Counted from the stretch's first letter, positions 25,175 to 33,560 are shown. The stretch is 38,329 nucleotides of DNA from an uncultured Gammaproteobacteria bacterium (GCA_913042205.1 CAJWIY010000016.1:1-38329); one strand, 5' to 3'. A program made the numbers and translations. Notes: a model not told the origin generated them from the sequence alone.

Positions 25175-26062
25175 ATGCCGACATTAGACAACACTAGTTT
25201 CTATAGAATTCAGCCTAACCCAGAGGATCCAAGGCTTTCGCGAGGGATATCTGGAGTGGACCAACACGGCATACCAATGGCAACGTCGGTGATCGAAGAG
25301 CGTCCTCTAACGATTTATCTTAACGCACAGGAAATTATAACGGCGATGACAATCGGCGATTATCCTGAGTACCTCGCGGTTGGCTTTTTGAAAAATCAGG
25401 GGATGTTGAAAGCGGATGATGTCATTGAATTAGTCGAGTATGACGACGAACTCGAGGTGGTGGTTGTCCGGACTCAGCACGAGTCTAATTATGAGGAGAA
25501 GCTAAGCAAGAAGACGCGAACCTCAGGGTGTGCGGTGGGGACTGTCTTTGGGGACATGATGGAGGGGTTGGATCAGGTTGAGTTAGCCTCCACGCCGTTA
25601 CACACTTCCTGGATTTATCGTTTGTCTAGCCTGATAAACCGGACCCCAAGTTTGTATTTGGAGACGGGCGCGATTCATGGGACTGTTTTGTGCGAGAGCG
25701 ATCAACCGCTGGTGTATATGGAGGATGTCGGGCGCCATAACGCTGTCGACAAAATATCTGGCTGGATGTACCTCGAAAGCGTAACACCTGAAAATAAAAT
25801 TTTGTATACCACCGGTCGTCTGACGTCAGAAATGGTTATAAAAACGGCGTTGATGGGTATCCCGGCGCTTGTTAGCCGTTCAGGGTTTACGGCCTGGGGG
25901 GTCGACATTGCCAAGCAAGTTGGCTTGACTTTGATCGGTCGCATGCGGGGTCGTAAATTTGTGTGCCTGAGTGGCGAGGACCGATTGGTCTACGACACCG
26001 ATCCTGACTCTGTCCCGGAGGAGGATAAAAAGTACCGTCGGAAGAGCGCCTCTGATGGGTGA
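25175..26062 (+). CDS. fdhD: Formate dehydrogenase accessory sulfurtransferase FdhD
   Basis: A 295-residue FdhD. The protein passes sulfur from a cysteine desulfurase to the Mo-bis-MGD cofactor, making the sulfido ligand that formate dehydrogenase needs. Conserved segments are EERPLTIYLNAQEI, DYPEYLAVGFLKNQG, the cysteine loop RTSGCAVGT with Cys119, EDVGRHNAVDKISGW, and the cofactor-binding TTGRLTSEMV. The second cysteine of the E. coli CxxC loop is replaced by Gly122, as in a number of single-cysteine FdhD proteins. It heads the fdhD-mobA-mobB-moeA operon, with 8-, 4- and 8-base overlaps. This matches the FDH catalytic gene at the right edge. Confidence 0.95.
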   Translation: MPTLDNTSFYRIQPNPEDPRLSRGISGVDQHGIPMATSVIEERPLTIYLNAQEIITAMTIGDYPEYLAVGFLKNQGMLKADDVIELVEYDDELEVVVVRTQHESNYEEKLSKKTRTSGCAVGTVFGDMMEGLDQVELASTPLHTSWIYRLSSLINRTPSLYLETGAIHGTVLCESDQPLVYMEDVGRHNAVDKISGWMYLESVTPENKILYTTGRLTSEMVIKTALMGIPALVSRSGFTAWGVDIAKQVGLTLIGRMRGRKFVCLSGEDRLVYDTDPDSVPEEDKKYRRKSASDG

Positions 26063-26681
26063 GAGTATTCTGGGGGTTGTACTTGCCGGCGGATTAGCAA
26101 CGCGAATGGGGGGAACCGATAAGGGGCTACTGTCGCTTGGTCATCGGACAATATTGGATGAGGTTCTGAATCGTCTTTTACCTCAAGTCGATGTGATGAT
26201 CATTAATGTAAATGGTGATCCGGCTCGCTTTTCGAGCTACCCGTTACCATGCATTCCTGACTCGATAAGTGGATACCTCGGTCCGCTCGCTGGCGTTCTC
26301 GCCGGACTTGAGTATGCGCGAGAGAACGGGTTCGAGTGGATTGCTTCGGTAGCGGCAGATACGCCATTTTTTCCCAAAGATTTCGTCTTTAGGGCAAGAG
26401 CCGCCGCGGATGAATACAATGCTCCTGTGGTCTTGGCATCAAGTTTCGATTTTGAGAGATCTAAGTGGATGCGCCATCCAACATTTGGAGTATGGCACGT
26501 GTCACTTGAACAGAATTTGCGTGATGCATTAACGGACGGAATCCGCAAAATCGTGCTGTGGACCGATGCCGTTGGTGGCGCTGACGTTCGATTCGAGCAC
26601 AAACAGGGTGCGCTGGATCCATTTTTTAATGTGAATACACCGGATGAATTAGTGATTGCTCAAGAAGGAGCACATCTTTGA
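26055..26681 (+). CDS. mobA: Molybdenum cofactor guanylyltransferase MobA
   Basis: A 208-residue nucleotidyltransferase that attaches GMP to molybdopterin to form the MGD cofactor. The signature VLAGGLATRMGGTDKGLL spans about residues 9-26, the magnesium-binding SVAADTPFFP lies near 97-106, and NVNTPDEL is near the C terminus. I chose the ATG at 26055, overlapping fdhD by 8 bases; an upstream in-frame ATG at 25971 would add 28 residues that do not resemble the family. mobB follows with a TTGA overlap. Confidence 0.95.
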   Translation: MGESILGVVLAGGLATRMGGTDKGLLSLGHRTILDEVLNRLLPQVDVMIINVNGDPARFSSYPLPCIPDSISGYLGPLAGVLAGLEYARENGFEWIASVAADTPFFPKDFVFRARAAADEYNAPVVLASSFDFERSKWMRHPTFGVWHVSLEQNLRDALTDGIRKIVLWTDAVGGADVRFEHKQGALDPFFNVNTPDELVIAQEGAHL

Positions 26682-27178
26682 ATACAAAAGTTTTTGGAGT
26701 GGTTGGTTGGAAAAATTCAGGTAAAACGACATTGACGGAGCGGCTGATCAAAGAGTTTTCAATGCGTGGCCAAAACGTGTCGATGGTTAAGCACACGCAC
26801 CACAATGTGGATGTTGATCGTTCGGGCACCGACAGTTACCGCCATCGCGCTGCGGGTGCGCAGGAGGTCATGCTGGCAGGGGGCTCTCGATTTGCTTTGA
26901 TGCATGAATATCGAGAAAGGTCAGAGTTTGAGCTAGAAGATTTGCTCGCACGAATGTCCCCCTGTGATCTGGTTCTTGTCGAGGGCTTTAAAAGAACGCC
27001 TATTCCAAAGTTGGAAGTCCAGCGAGAGGAGCGACAGGTTGATCTTTTGGCTAATACGGATGAAATGATTCTCGCAGTAGCCGCTGACTATGAGATTCCA
27101 AACCTCGATATCCCAGTCTTTAATCTTAACGATACAGTAGCCATAGCAGACTTCATTTGGGATCACCTTCATGCCTGA
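26678..27178 (+). CDS. mobB: Molybdopterin-guanine dinucleotide biosynthesis protein MobB
   Basis: A 166-residue P-loop GTPase that assists MobA. Walker A GWKNSGKTTL is at residues 10-19, followed by the family motif VKHTHHNVDVDRSGTDSYRHRAAGA and LVLVEGFKRTPIPKLEVQR. The start is TTG, overlapping the mobA stop as TTGA, with an AGAAGGAG ribosome binding site nearby. Normal length, no fusion. It overlaps moeA by 8 bases. Confidence 0.94.
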   Translation: MNTKVFGVVGWKNSGKTTLTERLIKEFSMRGQNVSMVKHTHHNVDVDRSGTDSYRHRAAGAQEVMLAGGSRFALMHEYRERSEFELEDLLARMSPCDLVLVEGFKRTPIPKLEVQREERQVDLLANTDEMILAVAADYEIPNLDIPVFNLNDTVAIADFIWDHLHA

Positions 27179-28457
27179 AATTAAGCCCCCACCACTTCGA
27201 AATGATTGTTTTGCGCTACCTCCGGGTGTCGATTGGACGCCTGTTGATGAAGCGAAGGCATTATTGAAAAATGCCTTATCCGCTGTTGTGTCTTCCGGTA
27301 TCCGTATCCCAGTTGACGACGGATTTGATCGCATCTTATCGAGTAACGTGGACGCGATTCGCTCAAATCCATCCGGCTCAAACTCTGCCGTTGACGGTTT
27401 TGGTTTTGCAGGCCCCATCCCAGAGGGTCCACAGGTCATGAAGCTTTGCGAGGGTCGGGCGGCAGCAGGTGTACCTTTTCCCGGTCGAGTGCAATCCGGG
27501 CAAGCTGTACGAATTTTAACAGGTGCGATTCTCCCTGATGGAGTGGACACGGTCGTTCTTGAGGAAGACTGCACAATCGAATCTGATCGAATCGCCTTCA
27601 ATGGCCCGCTGAAACAGTGGTCAAATACTCGTGAGGCCGGCGAGGATGTCATTGCTGGTGCGTCAATTTTCAAGGCTGGCCGACGACTGACATCTACAGA
27701 TTTATCGTTGTTGGCATCCGCGGGGGTCGATCAAGTCGATGTGTATTCTCGACTGCGGGTTGGAGTCTTATCGACAGGTGATGAATTACGGTTGCCTGGG
27801 CAGTCAGCGGAGTACTGGCAGATCTACGACGCTAATCGTCTGATGTTATTGTCGATGGTTAGAGATCTCGGATTTGAGGCAGTGGATCTTGGCCTGGTTG
27901 AGGATTCACGCGATACCGTTCGCGAAGCATTAAACACGGGGGCGGAAGCGTGTGACTTGATCATTACCTCAGGTGGTGCATCTGCGGGTGACGAGGATCA
28001 CATTTCGGCCATCTTAAAGGCTGAAGGGCAGTTAACGAGTTGGCGTATTGCGCTTAAGCCTGGTCGCCCACTCGCTTTAGGGGTTTGGAACGAAACTGCT
28101 GTCATCGGTCTGCCAGGAAATCCCGTGGCAGCTTGGGTATGCACCATGGTTTTTGGTAGACCTGCGATGGAAGTTCTTGCGGGTGGGGTTTGGAGAGAGC
28201 CACGTGGATACGAGGTGGTTTCAGATTTCACCAAAAAGAAACGTCGCGGTCGGTCAGAATATCTCCGTGCCAGACTAAACCAGCGTGGTCGCGTGGAAGT
28301 CTTTCCTTCTGAGGGATCAGGCAGAATTTCGAGTGTTAGTTGGTCTGATGGTTTGGTTGAGATCGGCTTTGAAGAGGAGATGATCGAACCTGGGTCAGCG
28401 GTTCGGTATGTCCCCTATGCAGAATTTCTGAGGCCTTCTCAGTCGACCGACCCGTGA
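27171..28457 (+). CDS. moeA: Molybdopterin molybdenumtransferase MoeA
   Basis: A 428-residue enzyme that inserts molybdate into adenylylated molybdopterin. Domains run in the usual order: an N-terminal part with SNPSGSNSAVDGFGF, an insert domain, the MoCF/MogA-like domain with STGDELRLPG, SGGASAGDEDH and IALKPGRPLALG plus GLPGNPVAAWV, then the C-terminal beta-barrel. The segment SAVDGFGFAG differs from the usual SAMDGYA but keeps the key Asp. It ends the cofactor operon, and its last 19 bases overlap the convergent DUF6505-like gene. Confidence 0.94.
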   Translation: MPEIKPPPLRNDCFALPPGVDWTPVDEAKALLKNALSAVVSSGIRIPVDDGFDRILSSNVDAIRSNPSGSNSAVDGFGFAGPIPEGPQVMKLCEGRAAAGVPFPGRVQSGQAVRILTGAILPDGVDTVVLEEDCTIESDRIAFNGPLKQWSNTREAGEDVIAGASIFKAGRRLTSTDLSLLASAGVDQVDVYSRLRVGVLSTGDELRLPGQSAEYWQIYDANRLMLLSMVRDLGFEAVDLGLVEDSRDTVREALNTGAEACDLIITSGGASAGDEDHISAILKAEGQLTSWRIALKPGRPLALGVWNETAVIGLPGNPVAAWVCTMVFGRPAMEVLAGGVWREPRGYEVVSDFTKKKRRGRSEYLRARLNQRGRVEVFPSEGSGRISSVSWSDGLVEIGFEEEMIEPGSAVRYVPYAEFLRPSQSTDP

Positions 28458-28915
28458 ACCGCAAAGGCGTCTAGTGACGCGCTCTGAGGGTTGTTGTACC
28501 TAAACGATTCGTGGACACCGGAGTCGCCTAGACTTCGGCTTACCATTAAGAGTGTGTTGTCGTCGTGATCTTCGCACATGCCTTGCATGTGGTCGACTTC
28601 ATCTTTAGCGATAGGTAAAGCGGCTTCGAGGTTGGGCGCGCCGTAGTGGTCGACGAAGTGTTGTGCGAGTTTTTCGATAAGTAATTGATATTCAGTTTCG
28701 GTTATCGAAGCTACTGCTACGAAGGTCGCCCTGCCAAATGAATCCAGCGAAAGCCAGCCGTTTGAGAAGGCTTGCCTGGGCTTGCCAGTCAAGTTTTTTT
28801 CATCCCAGTTCGAGAATTCAAATCCACCACTGATGGCCCACTCCCCCGCATCTGCAGGTGTTTCGAAAACATTGTCATCTGACTCGTCGAGCCGAACGGT
28901 GCGTGCGAGTTTCAT
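28439..28915 (-). CDS. DUF6505-like protein of the formate dehydrogenase cluster
   Basis: A 158-residue soluble protein. Its features match what I recall of DUF6505: an N-terminal KLARTVRLDESDDNVF, the central GEWAISGGFEFSNW, and GKPRQAFSNGWLSLDSFGRATFVAV, then AQHFVDHYGAPNLEAA and a His/Asp-rich segment VDHMQGMCEDHDDNTLL. No signal peptide or membrane segment. The function is unknown; the family is encoded with formate dehydrogenase accessory genes. The ATG overlaps the upstream ligase-like gene stop as ATGA. It is the last gene of the minus-strand operon. The DUF number is from memory and should be confirmed by profile search. Confidence 0.72.
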   Translation of the reverse strand: MKLARTVRLDESDDNVFETPADAGEWAISGGFEFSNWDEKNLTGKPRQAFSNGWLSLDSFGRATFVAVASITETEYQLLIEKLAQHFVDHYGAPNLEAALPIAKDEVDHMQGMCEDHDDNTLLMVSRSLGDSGVHESFRYNNPQSASLDAFAVHGSVD

Positions 28916-29631
28916 GGCGTCATCTCGTCGATCAAGTGGTGAATGCTTGTCATGCCGTCACGCTTCAGCAAGAGACTTCCTTGGCCATCAGTACCCACGA
29001 ACGTGCCTTCAGCGGGGCGGGTTATATCTGACCCGATTGAGTCACACTTTGCACGCCAGTGGTCTTGGATAGCCTTATACCCAGCATCTTCAAACGAATT
29101 TAACCAGACCAGCGAGTGTCTTGACCAACTCTCGATGACCTGCGGGATGGTTAACTCAATACAACCCTCCTCGTGTAGCCATGTCCGTGATGGATCTGAG
29201 CCAGATTCAACCGACTCGGGTCTAACAAATGGAATTGATATCCCGACAACGATCCAATCTGGGATTGTTTCCGGGTCAGTAGTCGATGCCTTAAATTGTA
29301 GCTCACCACATCGCGCCGCGTTTATTTTGAATTGAGAGGGCCACACGAAATGAATAGCAAGCTCGGGTGGGCCCAGAGCCCCCAGGCTATCGGCGGCTGA
29401 GAGCATCAGGGCGTGAGCCACAGATATACTGTCTTTCAGCGGGACCTCTGGGGCAAGGGTTATCGCAGCTTTCAGTGTGCCGGGATCCTCCGCATAGAAA
29501 ACGATACCGGGATCACAGCCGATCATAGAGGCGCTAACTGCCTTGATGAAAGGATCAACGTCCTTGGCCAGTTTTTCGCCTGTGAGAAGTGGTGGGAAGG
29601 TTGGATCTGTTACTAATTCATCGTAGATCAC
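28912..29631 (-). CDS. Degenerate biotin/lipoate-protein ligase-like protein
   Basis: A 239-residue protein of the biotin/lipoate-ligase superfamily branch found in formate dehydrogenase clusters. The segments LAPEVPLKD, IHFVWPSQFKINAARCGELQF and VVGISIPF follow the order of the BirA catalytic core. The catalytic KWPND-like motif is changed to VWPSQ, so the ligand lysine is missing. No glycine-rich GRGRxGR adenylate loop is visible. The C-terminal half ends in GTFVGTDGQGSLLLKRDGMTSIHHL, like the C-terminal domain of ligases. It probably binds something without ligating biotin. The start is GTG, overlapping the mrp stop; DUF6505 follows. Confidence 0.75.
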   Translation of the reverse strand: MIYDELVTDPTFPPLLTGEKLAKDVDPFIKAVSASMIGCDPGIVFYAEDPGTLKAAITLAPEVPLKDSISVAHALMLSAADSLGALGPPELAIHFVWPSQFKINAARCGELQFKASTTDPETIPDWIVVGISIPFVRPESVESGSDPSRTWLHEEGCIELTIPQVIESWSRHSLVWLNSFEDAGYKAIQDHWRAKCDSIGSDITRPAEGTFVGTDGQGSLLLKRDGMTSIHHLIDEMTP

Positions 29632-30479
29632 GCCAATACCTCACTCGCGATCAGTTGGTCAGCGATGTCAAGAAATGCTTTGGCCTGTGGGCTCGATGGT
29701 TTAGAGACCACCATCGGAACGCCGCCGTCGGATGCAACTCGTATGTTGAGGTCCAGGGGTATTTCTCCCAGGAACGGGATTTCTTGTTTTTCGGCTTCCG
29801 CCTTCGCACCGCCGCGACCGAACGGATGATGCTCCTTTCCGCAACTGTCGCACACGAACGATGCCATGTTTTCCACAAATCCGAGGAGTGGCACGTTCAT
29901 GCGTCTGAACATGTCGATCCCTTTTTTAGCATCCAACAAGGCAATATCTTGGGGTGTCGAGACAATTACAGCACCTGTCACGCTGACCTTTTGGCTCAAC
30001 GTCATCTGTACATCCCCGGTTCCTGGGGGTAAATCGACTAACAGCACATCCAGTTGGCCCCATTGTACCTGACCCAGCATTTGCTGTAGCGCACCCATTA
30101 ACATTGGGCCGCGCCATATTAATGCCTCATCATCAGGCATCATCAGTCCTAACGACATAACTGTTACGCCATGATTTCGTAAGGGCAGTATCGTTTGCCC
30201 ATCAGGGCTTGAGGGTCGACCGCTAACGCCCAGCATCCGCGGTTGACTTGGACCGTAGACATCTGCGTCAAGTAAACCAACCTTCAAGCCGCGCATTGCA
30301 AGCGCAATGGCTAGATTTGCGGAGACGGTCGATTTTCCAACGCCGCCTTTGCCTGAGGCTACGGCGACAATATGTTTAACTCCTTTCACTTCTAAAGGTG
30401 GTTGCGCAGCTTTCTTTGGGCCTTGTCCACCGCCATCCGTAGCGATGACTCCTGCATCTTTAAATTCGGGATTACTCAC
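29628..30479 (-). CDS. mrp: Mrp/NBP35-type Fe-S carrier ATPase
   Basis: A 283-residue P-loop ATPase of the Mrp/ApbC/NBP35 family, which binds and transfers [4Fe-4S] clusters. The deviant Walker A SGKGGVGKST is at about 42-51, DADVYGPS follows near 71-78, then DLPPGTGD, and the cluster-binding CxxC in FVCDSCGKEHHPFG near 211-214. The N-terminal DUF59 domain of E. coli Mrp (369 residues) is missing, replaced by a short linker. The start is GTG. The operon with formate dehydrogenase accessory genes suggests a dedicated role in loading clusters into FDH subunits or the polyferredoxin. Confidence 0.9.
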   Translation of the reverse strand: MSNPEFKDAGVIATDGGGQGPKKAAQPPLEVKGVKHIVAVASGKGGVGKSTVSANLAIALAMRGLKVGLLDADVYGPSQPRMLGVSGRPSSPDGQTILPLRNHGVTVMSLGLMMPDDEALIWRGPMLMGALQQMLGQVQWGQLDVLLVDLPPGTGDVQMTLSQKVSVTGAVIVSTPQDIALLDAKKGIDMFRRMNVPLLGFVENMASFVCDSCGKEHHPFGRGGAKAEAEKQEIPFLGEIPLDLNIRVASDGGVPMVVSKPSSPQAKAFLDIADQLIASEVLA

Positions 30480-30499
30480 TACAATATCCTGTCGCGTGG

Positions 30500-30697
30500 T
30501 TATGGGAGCTCAATTGTGCCCGTGACTTCGTGGTTTAGGCTTACTTCGTCGCTATGCAGAGTAACGGTGACATTGATACTGCTGAGGCCGGAATTTGATT
30601 CTAATTCACGAACCGCTTCCTCGATTTTCTGTTGTGATGTCACACCAACGGATTTCAAAAACTTACGCATCGATAGATTAAAGTTGTCTTCGCTCAT
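30500..30697 (-). CDS. Small DUF6494-like protein
   Basis: A 65-residue protein with FNLSMRKFLKSVGVTSQQKIEEAVRELESN, then a beta-rich tail (INVTVTLHSDEVSLNHEVTGTIEL). This matches my memory of DUF6494, which travels with formate dehydrogenase accessory genes. The function is unknown. I chose the ATG at 30697, with AGGAAGA about six bases upstream; the frame remains open to 30736. It is the first gene of the minus-strand operon DUF6494-mrp-ligase-like-DUF6505 and is divergent from the cytochrome gene. Confidence 0.75.
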   Translation of the reverse strand: MSEDNFNLSMRKFLKSVGVTSQQKIEEAVRELESNSGLSSINVTVTLHSDEVSLNHEVTGTIELP

Positions 30698-30755
30698 GGC
30701 ATCTTCCTGTGTCAATATAAGGATGGCTTGTCTCAAAGTTACGAGGTGGTGTCAA

Positions 30756-31517
30756 TTGATTAGAAAAACAATAAAACTTTTTGTTGTATCTTGGATCGGC
30801 TCTTTTCTGATTACTCCGACTACTGCGCTTGCGCTTAGTTTGTCGCACGAAGAGATTGTTCCTGTCGATTTGGTGCAATACATTCTGCCGAGATTCTCCC
30901 TGAAAACGCGAGTCCGTTTTGATCGGGTTGAAACCTCTGGTGATATTCACTTCTCGGCAGAAGAACCGGAAGTGGGGACTGCGGTCTTCACGCTTAAATC
31001 CGGGACAGTCATATATATCGGAACTAGTACCTCGCTGGGTGAGGATTCTGATTATATCGCTCTGGTAGACTGGCTTTTGAGTGAACCCGGACGTGCCACC
31101 ATTGCCGATTTCCGACAGGAGGGATCGCAGGTTGCTTTTCCAGTCGAGGCAGTTGAGGCTGCTACTGTCGAGGTCGTGATTGTTGGTGATCTTGAAAATG
31201 GACGTGAGCTATCAACCAATCATTGTAGGCGCTGTCATAAAGTGGATCGAGCGGACAAATACGCGGGTATAGGAAACTCGCCATCTTTTCATGCGATGCG
31301 CTCGTTTGAAGATTGGTACACTCGGTTCTCAGCGTTTTACGCCGTGTCCCCCCACAAAGCACTAATCTCTGTAGAAGGGTCTGGTATTGAAAAAGACCGA
31401 GATCTGATCACGATCGCCCCGATTGACCTCAAGATGAGCGACATCAATGATATCGTCGCGTTCGTGCACTCGTTAACGCCGCTCGATCTGGGTAAACCGA
31501 TTCAGGTTAACCCCTAG
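30756..31517 (+). CDS. Exported monoheme c-type cytochrome
   Basis: A 253-residue protein. A signal peptide ends near TALALS (about 27). Residues 30-145 form a beta-rich domain without heme motif (FDRVETSGDIHFSAEEPEVGTAVFTLKSG). The C-terminal 105 residues carry CRRCH at 157-161 and a Met181 (SFHAMRSF) that could be the distal ligand. It is probably a periplasmic electron carrier for the exported formate dehydrogenase. I chose the TTG at 30756, with ACGAGGTGG upstream, giving MIRKTIKLFVVSWIG; an ATG at 30723 would add 11 residues and lacks a ribosome binding site. The stop overlaps the convergent ferredoxin gene by four bases. Confidence 0.83.
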   Translation: MIRKTIKLFVVSWIGSFLITPTTALALSLSHEEIVPVDLVQYILPRFSLKTRVRFDRVETSGDIHFSAEEPEVGTAVFTLKSGTVIYIGTSTSLGEDSDYIALVDWLLSEPGRATIADFRQEGSQVAFPVEAVEAATVEVVIVGDLENGRELSTNHCRRCHKVDRADKYAGIGNSPSFHAMRSFEDWYTRFSAFYAVSPHKALISVEGSGIEKDRDLITIAPIDLKMSDINDIVAFVHSLTPLDLGKPIQVNP

Positions 31518-33517
31518 CTATCAAGGTAATCATCAGTGGTTCGGACACGTGGACGGTCTGGGCCCCTGAGAGGTGCATTTTCGTCATGATATTGCGCGTT
31601 GACACGACAGTCATCGCACATTTTGACGAGTCTCGTGTTGTCCGAGTCGGTATACATCCAGTGCTTACCTTCCAGCTTCTCGATGATTCGCTCAATCGTT
31701 GATTTGACCCCAAACGGGCGTCCACATTCGATGCACTCGAACGGATCTTCTCCATGCAACGATGCTTGTTCGAGTGCTTGCTTGCCAAAGCTCATTTGCG
31801 GTTTTAATACGATCGCTTGTTCCGGACAAGTATTTGCGCAAAGCCCGCACTGGATACAGGCATTTTCGACAATATTGATTTCTGGTCGGTCCGAACGATC
31901 ATTGAGTGCACCCGTAGGACACTGCGATACGCACGCAAGACAAAGAGTGCATTTATCACTATCAACCTCGATCACGCCATAGGGGTCTCCAGATTCAAGC
32001 GGGATCGAGAGAGGTGATTCACCGTCGTGATCTATAAAAGCTGCCATGACGTTTTTTGCAACTTCACGACGACCACCTAACAATGCAATTTCTTCATGTT
32101 CCAGCGGAGGCATACGAGTCCCGTAAAGGGCGGTCTCTAGGGCCTCAATATCCTCGATACTGACGATTCGGATGCGAGACAGGTCAATATCAGTCGGCAT
32201 TAACAGGCGATGGGCGAGCCCAACTTGATTTACGATGGCCGTTTCGGCTGTTCGTGGTGACTTCAGGATCAATGCCTCACTCGCGCCTGAGGCTAAGGTT
32301 GCAAGCAACTCTGCGTGGCCAATTAATTCAACGTTGTCTACCTCGTACGGAATGACGTCACTCGGAAGTCCTTTGTTGAAGCGAGCGGCCTCGGTAATGA
32401 GGCCGCGTCCGAACGTCCGATCGATAAACAGTATGCGTGGCGGTATTTCTGCGTGTTTTTCGAATGTTTGGACCAACGTTTTTAACCGGGTGACCATAAA
32501 TTCAAATGGTGGATCGTCATACACGATTGCTCCGGTGGGACACATGGAGGCACAGCCGCCACAGCCGCCACACATATCAGGATCAACGTAGACACCGTCT
32601 CCGTTAGGCCGAATCGCCTTTGCTCCACACGTGTCGATACATCGGGTACAGCCAGTCTTCTGCGATCTTGAGTGTGCGCATATCGATCCCTCATATTTCA
32701 CATACAGAGGTTTATCAAACGTGCCAACAAGAGCTTTGGCTTGGGCACCAATAAGTGACAATTTAAGCGGGTCTGCATTCGGGGCCCGGAGATAACCATC
32801 ACGGGTTGCTTCTGCTGCTAATATCGATTCGTCGGAAACAAGGTCAATAACTATGTCACACGTGGAACTGGCTTGATCTTTTGGTGTCGTAAATTGGGTT
32901 GCACCGCGGCCGGTTGCAACCAGTGTCGAAAAGTTTTCGAAGGTCACGTCAAACGCGCCTAGCCCGCCAGATATTGAGCAGATTTGCCCTACGGCTAAGT
33001 CATAACTTGCAGAGGGACTAACGCGTTTTGGTGCGGTCTGAATCACGCAGGTAACCGCGAGCTCCTGTCCGAGAGTCTCCGCAAACGGCAGCACCGACTC
33101 ATCTTTACCGATAATCAAGCATGTACCCGCCGAGGATATCTCTCGGATTTTTGTTCCAGGTCGGTCGAGCGTGGCATCGGCGAGAAGAGCCAACTGTTTT
33201 GCTTGCACCCAAGCCCCTTTCTCGTTGTCTCCTGTCCATCCCGCGCGGTCCCGGAGATCAATCAGATCTAGAGACGCTTTCAGCGACTGTTCAGATTGCA
33301 ATTCTTCAGTTAACTGCTCGAAGATCTGGGCTTGCTGTTCGCAAGCAAAAACGACCTGATCTCTCTGCGTTAGGGCTGCAACTGCAACATCAAGATCACT
33401 CCCACAGAGCTGGTCAGTGCAAATAACATCATCAAAGCCTTGAGATTTAAAGGCCTCGGGAACGTAGGTGATACTGTTGTCACAGCTGCATAGGATCAAA
33501 GTCTTATCACGTTTCAT
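31514..33517 (-). CDS. Multi-cluster 4Fe-4S ferredoxin protein (FDH-associated)
   Basis: A 667-residue iron-sulfur protein. The N-terminal part has scattered cysteines (Cys10, Cys12, Cys33, Cys38, Cys59) and resembles heterodisulfide-reductase-like electron carriers. Two ferredoxin modules follow. The first has Cys290, 293, 297 (with Cys280) and Cys316, 319, 322, 326; the second has Cys523, 526, 529, 533 and Cys554, 557, 560, 564. That is room for four [4Fe-4S] clusters. A final quartet Cys595/598 and 634/637 could bind a metal. No signal peptide or membrane segment, so it is likely cytoplasmic. I chose the ATG at 33517 (MKRDKTLILC); the frame is open to 33571. A Fur-like site lies 50 bases upstream. 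Confidence 0.88.
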   Translation of the reverse strand: MKRDKTLILCSCDNSITYVPEAFKSQGFDDVICTDQLCGSDLDVAVAALTQRDQVVFACEQQAQIFEQLTEELQSEQSLKASLDLIDLRDRAGWTGDNEKGAWVQAKQLALLADATLDRPGTKIREISSAGTCLIIGKDESVLPFAETLGQELAVTCVIQTAPKRVSPSASYDLAVGQICSISGGLGAFDVTFENFSTLVATGRGATQFTTPKDQASSTCDIVIDLVSDESILAAEATRDGYLRAPNADPLKLSLIGAQAKALVGTFDKPLYVKYEGSICAHSRSQKTGCTRCIDTCGAKAIRPNGDGVYVDPDMCGGCGGCASMCPTGAIVYDDPPFEFMVTRLKTLVQTFEKHAEIPPRILFIDRTFGRGLITEAARFNKGLPSDVIPYEVDNVELIGHAELLATLASGASEALILKSPRTAETAIVNQVGLAHRLLMPTDIDLSRIRIVSIEDIEALETALYGTRMPPLEHEEIALLGGRREVAKNVMAAFIDHDGESPLSIPLESGDPYGVIEVDSDKCTLCLACVSQCPTGALNDRSDRPEINIVENACIQCGLCANTCPEQAIVLKPQMSFGKQALEQASLHGEDPFECIECGRPFGVKSTIERIIEKLEGKHWMYTDSDNTRLVKMCDDCRVNAQYHDENAPLRGPDRPRVRTTDDYLDS

Positions 33518-33560
33518 AATTTGGCCACTTTCTCTCTGAGACTTGTTTCGCAGTCTTTTA

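Noticed and set aside
30402-30755. Long upstream extension of the cytochrome frame
   Set aside because: It runs antisense through the mrp start and DUF6494 and shows no signal peptide. The TTG at 30756 has a ribosome binding site and a good signal peptide.
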